64,000 nt of DNA, from contig NC_081405.1 of NCBI RefSeq assembly GCF_030272615.1, forward strand, positions 471,378,008 to 471,442,007, given 5' to 3'. The notes beneath the pieces are model-generated. The model had not been told where the DNA came from. It saw only the letters and a list, made by a program, of their open reading frames with translations, and searched no databases. This document shows, one piece after another, positions 36,885-47,521 of this stretch. The DNA is from Cryptomeria japonica (taxonomy: Eukaryota; Streptophyta; Pinopsida; Cupressales; Cupressaceae). The translations under genes and the position numbers were made by a program. Within the stretch, counting starts at the first letter, position 1. Every line of letters starts with the position of its first letter.

Positions 36885-37587
36885 CTAGTAACTACCCTAC
36901 AGAAGATATGACATAATCTACAGGTCATTCGGCCACAAATGCATAGAAGGTTGCCCCCTTCTCTTCAGATTGCAAGCAATGGTGCCATTACAGAAAAAAA
37001 AATCCAAGTGCGCATGTCCAAACTTAAATGGGTAACTTCCTAGCTAGAAGTTGAAAAATGGCTTGAAAATAAGATACAACAAATTGCAAAGATATTTTGG
37101 ATGCAAGTATTCATAAATCACAAAAAAATAGTAAGATCTATCAAATAATCTTCTTGAATTACCTAAGAAGCTCACGGAAAGTTTATTAGGTGCTTAAAAG
37201 ATTTGTGTTACCATAACCTTCACAAGGAGCCCATTATATGAGATAGGAAATTTTGTATTCTAAATAAGATGGAAATATCATCATGCATATAGCTATTCGA
37301 TTCAAAAAAACTTTGATGTGTATGGTTAGTTAATCAAAGACATCTGATTTGGTGATGAAGATGAAAATTAAGACTTTTAATGTCCCTTAGAACAAAATAT
37401 AGGACCTAATGAAATGTGTAGACAATAAAATTTGATTTGAAACTTCTCCATAGAGTGTAAATTACAAGAAAAGTATTTATTTTCAGACTAGGGTAGATTT
37501 TTTAAGATACTATTGATGTCAATTGAGATGTCAATCATTGTCTCCTCTAACCAATATTGAGAATTCAGCTCAAGCTAGAAGGGGAAT
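36885..37587 (+). other. Unresolved sequence ending in a copia-like 3' end
   Basis: No readable protein. The last bases, CAGCTCAAGCTAGAAGGGGAA, resemble the purine tract that ends many plant copia interiors. After the family G unit is removed, the sequence continues TGACACTC, a plausible LTR start. If so, copy 4 inserted exactly at that junction. Confidence 0.35.
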
Positions 37588-38403
37588 TGTTGACATGTTT
37601 TTTAGGACAGCGTCTAACATAGAATAAAGTTGCCCAATGGTCACTTTACTCTCTCTTGTTCAAAGTTCAATCGTATGCTAAGATTGCAATAGGTTCAAAC
37701 GATTGACTCCAAGGTTCTAGTTATGCAGTGGGCGTGACTCAGTCGGCTGATGTGATATGCTGGTAATCCAAGGGGACTTACGTTCAAATCATTTTTTCAC
37801 CTCTTTGCTATGGTTGGAACTTCATCATCGGATATGGCGACTCTGTGATGCTTCTGCTTCGGATGAACTAAACTGAAATGAACTGAAAATAAAGGGGAAA
37901 GAGTTAGAAGGATCTAAATCTACTCCTATGGGCAGTGATATCAATAGATAATGCTTTAGTGGAAAAATTCCAAATAAACCAAGCTCTGCTTCACCAAGTT
38001 TAACAACTTTGCAAGAACTGATGCAATCTTCTAAGGATGTTGAAGGATTTTCACATTGAGAAAGTGCATTTGAATACCCAACACGACACAATCCAAATGA
38101 CTATTCACAATCAAACTTAGCACAAATTTGGAGGCTTAGGCTAACTTTACACTGCAACTTATAATCAACAAGATGCAAAAAGTATGAACCATGGAAATTC
38201 ATCAAACACCATTACATTCTTCGTTGAAATCAAAGCACTATACTGCTTCTACTCTAAGTGAGGAAGGTGAAACCATGCAAGTTTTGAAAAATAACTTAAG
38301 TGGACACCATCAGAGAACAATGTTTCATTGTTATTATCTCAAAAACTTGTTGCAACAATTTCATACAAATCTCCCCCCTCTACAAATGAGGGGGGTCACC
38401 CCT

Positions 38404-38453
38404 TTATATAGGCTTCATACCTTGAGGACACATGCAAACCCTAATTAGGGTTT
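38404..38453 (-). promoter_or_regulatory. LTR promoter block of copy 4
   Basis: AAACCCTAATTAGGGTTT (38436-38453) precedes TATATAA (38410-38404) on the minus strand. The spacer is only 25 bp, so about 40 bp have been lost relative to the other copies. Confidence 0.75.
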
Positions 38454-39104
38454 TCCCAAAAAGATTCCCCACACATGATGCAACAAGGTGGGAAACAGCA
38501 ATTAATGACCCATCATGCCCATATACAATTAAATTTTGTGTGCCCAAAATGGCATCCATTGTGCATTAAATGCACTTCTTTCAAATTCGCCCAATATGTA
38601 ATAAATGCTCTATCATCTCCTGAATACGATAGTTACATGTGAAAGATGCTCCACCACTGCATTAAGTACGACGGTTGCCATGCAATGAATTAGTTGCCAC
38701 CATGGTCAAATATTCCATCAATGAATTCATCACTATGCCTTCACGCAATGGCTGCATGCAAAAAGATGCTCCATTGACTCAACATGCACTGACCCGACTG
38801 CCACTTGGCAAGAAACCCCTGGAGAGAAAAAAAATTAATCCATGAAGAATTTTCTTGAAGTTTTTTTAACTGTCCTTGCTCTAGAGGAGAGTTTTAATGA
38901 TTTTCCACCATCTCCTATTTTTTAGGAAGTTTACAAAAATAGGGTTCCAGGTTCCAAGAGAGAAAATTCTCTCACAAATCTAAATGTGAAAGAATTTTGA
39001 AATTTAGATGTGATTTGATGCCCGAAAAATGGATTTTTCAAAAAATTTCCCATGGGGAAATTTCTTGTTCAGTTCATCCTTGATTCCTTCCTTGCCTTAG
39101 AAAT

Positions 39105-39385
39105 TTTATCTTTAATTCATCCTTGGGTTTGATTTCTACCTTCCTTGGAATTTCGTCCCGAAGGAAGGAATTTCCATCACTTAACCAATTTTTCACCTTT
39201 CCTGGAATTTTGTCCTGAAGGAAGGAATTTCTAACACTTTGCCAAATTTTCACCTTTTCCAAGAATTCTGCCATGAAAGAAGGAATTTCCAACACTAGTC
39301 AATATTTCACTTTTTTTGGAATTCTATCCTAAAGGAAGGAATTGCCAACACTTGGTCAACTTTTCACCTTTTCTGGAATTCTTCA
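39105..39385 (-). repeat. Minisatellite, period about 57 bp
   Basis: AAGGAAGGAATTTC-like cores recur at 39161, 39218, 39276 and 39332 with TTTCACCTTTTC...GGAATTC between them. There are four to five imperfect copies. Confidence 0.8.
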
Positions 39386-39841
39386 CCTTGGGCGCATTTC
39401 TTCCTTGAGGAAGGGATTTTTTTGAATTTTGAACCTTTTGTTCCTGAACCTTGATTTTTACGTATTGCTTCCAACCTTGGGCACATTTTGGAACTAGAGA
39501 AGAAATTCTGGAAATTTGTGAATTTTTGTGCTCTTTGAATTCATCATATCCGCAAGGAGCTTTTTGACCAAATTTTCACATCTGCTATTTTTTAGGAATT
39601 ATTTCCAAATTTGAGTTCCAAGGTCCGGGAGAGAGAAAATTCTCACTTAGCCGATTCTGAAGAATTTTTGAAACTCAGACGAATTTTGATGCCTAAAAGA
39701 GGATTTTTCAATTTTTTACTCAAGGGGAATTTTATTTTTCCTCCAATTTCTTCTTTGCCTTGGAAAATTTTCATCTTTTGTCTTGGGTGTGGAATCCTCG
39801 TCATGGAGGAAATTTCAATTTTTCAAGCTTTTCCTTGACAT

Positions 39842-40265
39842 CTTGATTTTGGTGCTCTATTCCACACTTGGGCACTATTTTCACTTGGTCAAGGAATTTG
39901 ACATTGTCCATGACTTAGTCATTTTGGCGCTCTATTCCTAACTTGGGTGCTATTTTCACTTGGTCCAAGAATTTGGCATTTTTGGAACTTTCCATGACTT
40001 AGTCGTTTTGGCGCTCTATTCTTGACTTGGGCGCTATTTTCACTTGGTCAAGGACTTCGGCATTTTTGAAACTTTCCATGACTTAGTCATGTTGGCACTC
40101 TATTCCTGACTTGGGCACTATTTTCACTTGGTCAAGGAATTTGACATTTTTGAAACTTTCCATGACTTAGTCATGTTGGCGCTCTATTTTTGACTTGGGC
40201 GCTATTTTCACTTGGTCAAGGAATTTGGCATTTTTGGAACTTTCCATGACTTAGTCATTTGGGAA
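39842..40265 (-). repeat. Minisatellite, period 84 bp
   Basis: TTTCACTTGGTCAAGGA recurs with starts near 39880, 39956, 40039, 40123 and 40207 (steps of 76, 83, 84 and 84). Each copy carries CCATGACTTAGTCAT and GGCGCTCTATT. There are about five copies. Confidence 0.88.
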
Positions 40266-40944
40266 TTGAAGTGATTTCCATGGGCCAGACTTGAAGATTT
40301 TCCATGCTTTCCCCTTCTGAAATGGATGTCCATACTTAGCCATTTTTTGATCCATTTAGCTTGCTTTTTGACTTTCCAGATTTAGGAGTGTTCAGGAATG
40401 CTCAATCTTCAGTATCTGCCTGTGAGGATCCTGCCACAAATAGACTTTCCAAAAATAGAAAGTGTTTCAAAATGCCAGAGTTAGGGCAAAACAGGACGCA
40501 AAGACACTAAAACTAGAAACTTACTAAAAATTGATAAGTTTGATTTTTGGTGAAATGAAGACAATCTGGGAGGCAGTGAAATCCCTAAAAAATAGGAACT
40601 TTCTATTGCTTAGAATTCGCTCAAATTTCATGTTCAAGTTCCTTAAAGGGCCCTGATTCCCATGCAACATTCAGTTTTTTCCAAAACGCTAAAGGAAATG
40701 CATCAAATTCAAGTTTGAAGGTCAAAACCCTAAAACAGACAAAACAGGTTCCAAACTTAACCAAATTTGCTCAAATGAGCTGCAGACTTGATCAAACTGA
40801 CCCTCAAACACTTGCAAAGCAAGAAGACTGACAAGACTGCCGCGAAAAGACCCGACAAACCAAAGCCAAAAAACCAAGAGGACCTAAAAAGTAGGTGCTC
40901 CCCATTCGCAATGGGGCGATGTGTGAAAACAGCACAACAGGAAT

Positions 40945-41950
40945 GACACTCAATTTAAGCATGGAGTAAAGGTTGGATTGCAGATAGAAAAATGGTAAGG
41001 GAGAGGGAGCAAGTATGGAAAGATAAATGGATTGTAAGACCTATTGTAGCTGAATAAAGAAAGTATTGTGCAAAATGAGACATGAAGATGGTATTGAACA
41101 TCAAAAGAAAGCAGAACTAACAAAAATGACATGAACTAAAAGATAAAAGCTACACAGAGAAGAGCACAAGAAAAGCTGACAAAAGAAAAGTGCAGAAAAA
41201 AGGAAGCTTGCATGTGCAAGGTGAAACAGGAAACTATAGAGAAATTTGATAAAGGCAAGAAGTTGGTTCAAGGGTAAATTGAAAGAAAGCTTTATATGCC
41301 CCAATGCAAAGAATCTATAGTTCCAATGACAAAAAGCTAAACAAGAGTCCTCACAAACGTAATGAAAGTTTGACATAAAAGAGGAAACAATCAGGGATTC
41401 AAAGTAGCCTAGTTGGTTTAGATCCAGTTTTACTTCCACAGACAACTAGTGCACTTGTATCACTTTTTATCTAATTTCACAGCACATATTAAAAAGAATA
41501 TATAGAATAATGGTACTATAGCCAAATGAATTCAGCATAATCACTTAATAGCATCTACTACACAAACAACCTAATTGAAATAAGAATTGATGGTATCCCC
41601 AATCTCAAGCACAACCAAGACCACACTCACTAGTAAGAAGTATGCTTATTGAAAGAAGAAAACAATGGAGTAAAGGGAGAATAATAGATATATACTAAAT
41701 AATCACAATATCTTAGGAATCCCACAATAGAGTTATTGAGCATTCCCGAAATTACCATACTGAACAATGGTCTCACTGATGGAAACAACCTGCAAATCTA
41801 AACATTTGTATGGAAAGTAATTGCAGATTTCATAATTATAGCCTTAATTTTAAGTTCATGGAGCAATCAATGCTTCTCTTCATACTTAGCAATGTCATTT
41901 TTTGCCCAACCTGTGGGGGTAATTCCATTGGATCAACCCACATTCCAAAT
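40945..41950. other. Intron sequence, nothing recognised
   Basis: A-rich DNA. The 114-codon minus-strand frame at 41101-41445 is a hydrophobic, T-rich readout of this composition and not a convincing gene. The first bases may be an old copia LTR (see 36885-37587). Confidence 0.5.
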
Positions 41951-41956
41951 CACATA

Positions 41957-42061
41957 GGGGGATGAGTAGCTCAAGTGGTAAGAGCACCTATCTTGAGGAT
42001 GAAAGGTCCTAAATTTCAGTCCTAGTTGGTTCATGTAAAATGGCAAGGTACCAAAGCTAGT
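41957..42061 (+). repeat. tRNA-like SINE fragment
   Basis: GGGGATGAGTAGCTCAAGTGGTAAGAGC reads like the 5' half of a tRNA with an A box (TAGCTCAAGTGG). A degenerate B box follows (GGTCCTAAATTTCAGTCC). It cannot fold as a good tRNA because the acceptor stem and B box are mutated, so a tRNA-derived SINE is likelier. It is the left arm of an inverted pair whose right arm is at 47422-47511. Confidence 0.6.
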
Positions 42062-42720
42062 TAGCAAGGACCAAAGAAATGAGACTCGGACTCGGCATGG
42101 ACTCGGCGAGGGTGACCCAACTTGGGACTCGAGACTCGACAAAGTGAAAAACCCAAAATATTTAGAGATTTTTAAGGATTTAAAACTTGTTTCATGCACC
42201 TTTATTAAATAAACCTTAAAGACAAAATAACATCATCAAATAGAAGCTAATTTGATCACATACACAATTATACATCAATCACATAAGTATAAATGCAAAT
42301 TGTAGTTGAAGGAAATAACACACTTAGATATATAAATATTGTCAAATGTATACAAAATTCATAGAATATGAAATCCATGACATCAAATGTTCCAAACAAA
42401 TATCAAAACAATAACTAGAAGTCTATAGCTCAAAGGAGCCTACATCCCTCCTATGAAGTCATCTAAGGTAGGTCTTGGATGATGTAGTAGCCATAGTATT
42501 TTTTGAACTATGAATATGCAGAGATTTGCAACAAGGGATGTGTATTATGTATATTTTTATGATCATGATTCATCATTGGCCTATTACTTGCATAGACTTA
42601 TAATTTGATGGGGATTTGGGGGCAACACCAAAATGAGGTTGAAGGTAGCACCCCTCACAAGGGTCTAAGGGTGAGAGAGAGAGAGAGGTAGAGAGAGGGG
42701 CTAGAGGAAGAGTGATAGGG

Positions 42721-45080
42721 TGTAATGTCCCCTTCTCAGTTCTAGACTGATGGATGGAGTCTTAGCCTATTTTGGAAACCCATAGGCTAACCAAAGACTA
42801 AATTAGGGTTTCTGTCTTAAGGAAGGTTTTCAGAGAGGTGTTTGCAGGAGTTCTACAGTTTGCTCTCTAGATTCTTTCTGAGTTTTTTGTGAGCTTCGGG
42901 ATGGTATAACATGCATTCCAATCAGAGAAGATTTTTGAATTTACTATTTTTAATAAATTGCGACAGGCTGACGGTTGTTTGCTTTATAGGGTTTTTTTGG
43001 GTTTTTTGAGAGCTTCAGCGTGGTTTGACATGCAAATTCTTCGGAGATGATTTCCGGACTTACTATTTTTAGTAAGTCATGACTGCTGCTCAGAATGTGA
43101 TAAAAATGACTTTTGACACCCTTACTATTTATAGCCGTATGCTATTAATAGTAAGCACTATTTTTAGCAGTGCTATTTTTGGTAGGGGTTATGCAGCTTA
43201 GCTCAATGGCTATGTCTGGCAGTGTTATTTTTGGCAGGATCCTGTGTTCGAACTCAGATGACAATTTTCTACAATGCAATTCAGTACCTTGGCCTCAACT
43301 CATTTTGGTAGTATTTAGTTTTTGGAAGAAAAAGTATTTTTTTTAATACTTTATTATTCCCCATGGCCTAGGCGTAATTTGTGTTGTGACTTCAAGGGGT
43401 CGCCATGGTGTTTTTAATTAATATATAACTTATGGCAAGTTGGAGGATTTTCTAAGTAAGATTGCCTAAGTTATATTATTATTTATAAGTCATTGTTGAG
43501 CGCTCACTTTACACATTATTGGCAATTTTAATAAGGTGACTCTGCTATGATCTTGGACGACTTAGAGAAAGGAAATATTATTTTTATCCCAAGTCTATTT
43601 GGCGAAATATTCCACCTTCATATTGAGACACCAAAGTACAATTTCATCAATATTATTTTATAAGCCTTATATTTATCAAAGTGGCGATCAAGGGTGGATG
43701 TGACTTGGGCGATTTGGTGAGGTATTGAAATGAAGTGAAATGAAATGTAAATTAAAGCAAATTTGAATGCCATTGTTTAATCCCATATTAGAGGGAGAAT
43801 AAGTTCGATTTGGGGAGAAGGTTATAAATAAGTGCCTTGGCCTTCATTTGGGGGCATCCATGAAGAAATTATAATGAAGTGCTGCTGAAATTTGGAATGA
43901 AGCTTCGGGGAATGCATACCTCCTAGCTACCACTTGATTTCTTCCTTGCAATACAGCAACTAGTCGAGCTTGTGACCTCTCTTCATTCAGAGGAGTGGAT
44001 TGAAGAACAATGTTGCAGATTTATGTATCAAATTCAGATGTTTGGAGTGTTTTTGATTGTTCAGGTTGTTGGTCATGAAGTGTGCTGAAGTAGATTATTG
44101 GTCGCTAGTCTCAGTGTGCTATTCTCCTCATTCTGGGTATTTCGTCTATCTCTCTATTTGGTTTAGGCAATTCATTTTGTGAGTTTATAGAGCTTAAAAT
44201 GGTGTCTTGGATTTTATTTTAACAAATTGACCCTTAGCTGGCCATACCATGTGGTTGAGTGCTTTGGGATGCGTGCATAATGTATTTGGGTCAGTTTGTT
44301 GTAGTTTGTTGTTCTAGGCTTGATCATCTACCTCCTAGGAGTCATATGCTTTCAATCTCATGTCATTCGATTAAGAATTGAGACAGTTGTGAGTGTTTTA
44401 GTGGGATTTGGTGTTGCTGGTCTGTGTGTTTTCAGCATGCTAGGAGTATATCAGATTTAGAGATTTATAAGTTTGGAGTGTTTTTTCTTGTGTGGAGAAT
44501 CCCTTGTACTTGTGGAGCTGATTGAGCAATATGTGCAGCTATGTTCAGTGATTTACCTTTGTTGCAGACATGAAAATTATTGTAATGTTGAATAGTAGTA
44601 CTATCAGCAAGTTATATTTGGAATTGCTCTTCATTTCCCACTGAACAAGTGGAAGAGGCTAGCTTGCTGTCTATATCTGAATTTTGTAATATTGTCCTCC
44701 CGCTGCATAAGCGGTAGAGTTCATTGTTAATTTCATTCCTAGACCTCCCGTTGGATAAGCGGTTGATTGATTGTTATTTCAGTTTCTTGACTTGTCCTTG
44801 GCCGGTTTATCGCTAAGTGATTTTCAATGTTTTCAATATCCCGTTGTGTAAGCGGAAGGGGATGGCTTGCCGCCCAAGCATTGTAATAATTTTTAGTGAT
44901 TTGATGCTAACGATCCCCTCAACACCATATGCTCTCACCTTCCCATGTTGGGCACTTGGTGATCAGAAAGTGGAAGGGTTGCATTTTTAGTATTATTGTA
45001 TTTTCATTTGCTAACCCTAACGGATTCTTGTTGTGTTGTAAACTGAAAATTATCAAAAAAAAAATTGTGGGGATATTACA
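42721..45080 (+). mobile_element. Solo LTR, TGTAATGTCCCC family (2.36 kb)
   Basis: It starts TGTAATGTCCCC and ends GGGGATATTACA, flanked by the perfect target duplication TAGGG (42716-42720 and 45081-45085). It is colinear with 6421-8420, including TATAAATA (43823-43830) and the terminal hairpin repeats (44637-44860). It is longer partly because of an extra block at about 43110-43330 carrying a tRNA-like segment. Confidence 0.88.
43180..43270 (+). repeat. tRNA-like segment inserted in the solo LTR
   Basis: TTAGCTCAATGGC (A-box-like) and GTGTTCGAACTC (B-box-like, near 43243) are spaced as in a tRNA-derived SINE. The sister LTR at 6421-8420 lacks the block, so it arrived after the two LTRs parted. 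Confidence 0.5.
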
Positions 45081-45358
45081 TAGGGAGAGAGATAGGTCTA
45101 GAGTTCAGGGTAGATAAAGTGAGTGAGATAAAGAGAGCGAGAGAATGCTGATAGGAGCCTGTTTATTACTGAAATTTGACTATCTAGAAATTTATAAGAT
45201 CTTCTAAAACCAAGAATTTGCATTATAACTCCTAGAGATCTAAAACCACTCTCAAACATCCTACCAATGTATACATGAAATATAACTTATACTTAAATGT
45301 TATATTTCATGTATATATTCTAATTTAAGAGAATGAGACTGACTTAAAAATAAAGATG

Positions 45359-47148
45359 TATTAGAATAATATCTTTCTCTGTGTTATATTAATGGTCATT
45401 TAAGTTGTTTCTAATTCCACCTCTAGTTAACGATTGTTTCTTTTAGAAACATCGTCTTTGTAACTCTATTTAAAGGAGCTTTGTCTCCTTGATTAATTGA
45501 ACAACATCGATTCTTTGAAATCCATATGCTTTTGCATCTGTATTATGGTATCAGAGCCATAGAAAAAAAAAAAAATCGAATTTCTTTTTTAGTGGAATTT
45601 TTTCGGATTTTTTTTCGATCAACCTAGGGGTTTTCGTGGGTCTGTTTTGGAAAAAAAAAATTCCACCCACGTCCATGCCTTCCGTCTGAGGTTTTCGAAC
45701 ATGTATAAGAGCTACGCGATTTTATTTTTCGTGCCCGTTTTTCTGCTCTCTGCGCGATTGTTTGCGCCCGACCTCTGCACTCGTGGCGGATTTTTTTTCT
45801 AGCTCAAGAGTTTCTGCTCATCCCGACGTGATGTCATTAATCTCTACAGGCGAATTTTTTTTCCGCCTGCAAATTTTTTTCTACCATTTTTAGACGGAAA
45901 TCTGCATTTTCGATTTGGGTTTTTACCCTTCAGATCAAGGCGAAATTTTTTTCCGATTGCAGAATCTTGGTGGGTTTTTCGAGATCTCAACTGGGTCGTC
46001 ATCAGAATTTTATGGATGCCTCGATTTTTGAGCCAGCGGATCCAAATTCCGATAGCAGATTCTTTTTGGGTTTTTTGCAAGGATTTCTGGGTTGTCTTCA
46101 GATTTTTTTGGGTTAGCCGGAATTTTTTTTCTTGAAATTTGTGTTCGTCGTACTTCATTTGTTGAAGTTTGTACCTGCATCTACCTCTGTTTCTGCATTG
46201 AGATTCGAATTTTTTGAATTTCGTGTCAGCGCCTCTTCTCAATTTTTTCGTTTTCCGTGCATTGGGAAATGTGCAAGATGGCATCATTGACCAACTTGAT
46301 GTTGGAAGGCAGTCAAGTTTTGTGCACTTAGCATCTTCTTAATACCTCATTTTTCGTGCCTCGAAAAGCGTGAAGATGGCTTATGGGCATCGATGTTTGT
46401 TTCGGTTTTTAATATTTTTTTACCTAAAAAAATTCTGATGGGTTTTAATATTTTTTTCCCTTGAAAAAATATGTGGGTTTTAATACTTTTGTCCTAAAAA
46501 ATTATCTGTGGGTTTTTAAATATTTTGTCCCGATAAAAAAAAAAAAAAAATCATGAGGGTTTATGATTTTTTCCTCAAAAATTATACTTTGTTGCTGTCT
46601 GTTTTTAGTCACACCTGGAGCTGTTGTGCAAACATCTGCACTAGTCTCGTATTTGCAGTCTATTTTCGGGCATCTTGCTCATCTGCAATAGTTTGGAGGC
46701 TTTGTCGATTTTTTCCTCAAAATCATGACAGTTGTTCTTGGTGTGTCTCTAGTTACAGAGAGGAACAGTTCTCCAACATCAGGTTGGACGGTTGGTGTTG
46801 TTGTATCTCCAGAAGTTCTGCAGTTTCTGGGAGGGTTGGTGGCAGACTCATCTCAAGTGGCAGAGTTAGTGGCAGGCTCTTGTCTTCTGTTGCAGCGAGT
46901 TCTGAGAAGAAGGGGGCAACCTTCTCTGTTATTTCTCTTGGTAGTTAGAACGATGACCATTAAGGGAGGGTATTAGAATAATATCTTTCTCTTTGTGTTA
47001 TTAATGGTCATTTAAGTTGTTTCTAATTTCGCCTCTAGTTAATGATTGTTTCTTTTAGAAACATCGTCTTTGTAACTCTATTTAAAGGAGCTTTGTCTCC
47101 TTGATTAATTGAACAACATCGATTCTTTGAAATCCATATGCTTTTGCA
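45359..47148 (+). mobile_element. TRIM-like copia derivative (1.79 kb)
   Basis: Two direct LTRs of 178 bp (45359-45536 and 46971-47148), nearly identical by eye, run TATTAGAATAATATC...CTTTTGCA. The primer site TGGTATCAGAGCC is at 45546-45558 and the purine tract TAAGGGAGGG at 46961-46970. The 1.4 kb interior is T/A-homopolymer-rich and noncoding; the 147-codon minus frame at 45844-46287 is a basic, low-complexity artefact. A clear target duplication was not found. The first LTR bases depart from the usual TG. Confidence 0.85.
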
Positions 47149-47421
47149 AATCTATTAATGTGCGTAGCTAAATCATGTTATATTTCATGTATGTGTTGGA
47201 GGCATGTCATAAACCAAAAAGGCATTTAAGTTTTGAGATTTAAAAAAAACAAAAAAGAGTTTTGCCAAGTAGTCTCGTCTCGGACTCAGTGAGTCTAGCG
47301 AATCTCACCTAGACTAGGCCGAATCTGAGTCTACGCCCCTAGGACTTGTCGAGGGTCACCTAGCTCAGGACTCGCCGAGTCCAAGTGAGTCCTGGTGAGT
47401 TTCCGATCTCTAGCAAGGACC

Positions 47422-47511
47422 TCAAAACCATGTCATTTTGCATGGTCCAACTAGGACTCGAACCTCCCATGTCCATGCTGGGATGCTCTACCACTAACCT
47501 ACCAGCCCTTT
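47422..47511 (-). repeat. tRNA-like SINE fragment, inverted partner of 41957-42061
   Basis: On the minus strand, GGGCTGGTAGGTTAGTGGTAGAGC (A box) is followed by GGAGGTTCGAGTCCTAGTTGG (good B box) and CATGCAAAATGACATGG. The stretch GTCCTAGTTGG...CATG-AAAATG is shared with the left arm in the opposite direction, so the two form a palindrome split by the TIR element. Confidence 0.6.
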
Positions 47512-47521
47512 GCAATTACCA

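Larger units (their letters stand above)
37588..40939 (-). mobile_element. Giant solo LTR, family G, copy 4 (3.35 kb)
   Basis: On the plus strand it runs TGTTGACATG...CAGCACAACA, flanked by the perfect target duplication GGAAT (37583-37587 and 40940-40944). The terminal hairpin CCCCATTCGCAATGGGG (40900-40916) and the telobox/TATA block (38404-38453) are intact. In place of the GGCGGACTT array it carries two unrelated minisatellites (39105-39385 and 39842-40265). Confidence 0.82.
42073..47410. mobile_element. GACTCG-type TIR element with 11-bp target duplication, hosting other insertions
   Basis: TAGCAAGGACC occurs at 42062-42072 and again at 47411-47421. Just inside are AAATGAGACTCGGACTCGG on the left and GAGTCCTGGTGAGTTTCCGATCTC on the right, both dense in GACTC/GAGTC and roughly inverse. 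The interior holds a solo LTR (42721-45080) and a TRIM-like element (45359-47148). Without them it is about 1.2 kb. No transposase was seen. Confidence 0.65.

Noticed and set aside
41101-41445. 114-codon hydrophobic minus-strand frame
   Set aside because: Composition follows the A-rich plus strand; no family resemblance and no splice or promoter support.
41957-42030. Possible functional tRNA gene
   Set aside because: A-box-like start is good but acceptor-stem pairing and B box fail; a SINE fragment is the better reading. The same applies to 54467-54535 and 47422-47511.
45844-46287. 147-codon minus-strand frame rich in Lys and Arg
   Set aside because: It is the reverse reading of T-rich, low-complexity leader of the TRIM-like element; no domain and biased composition.
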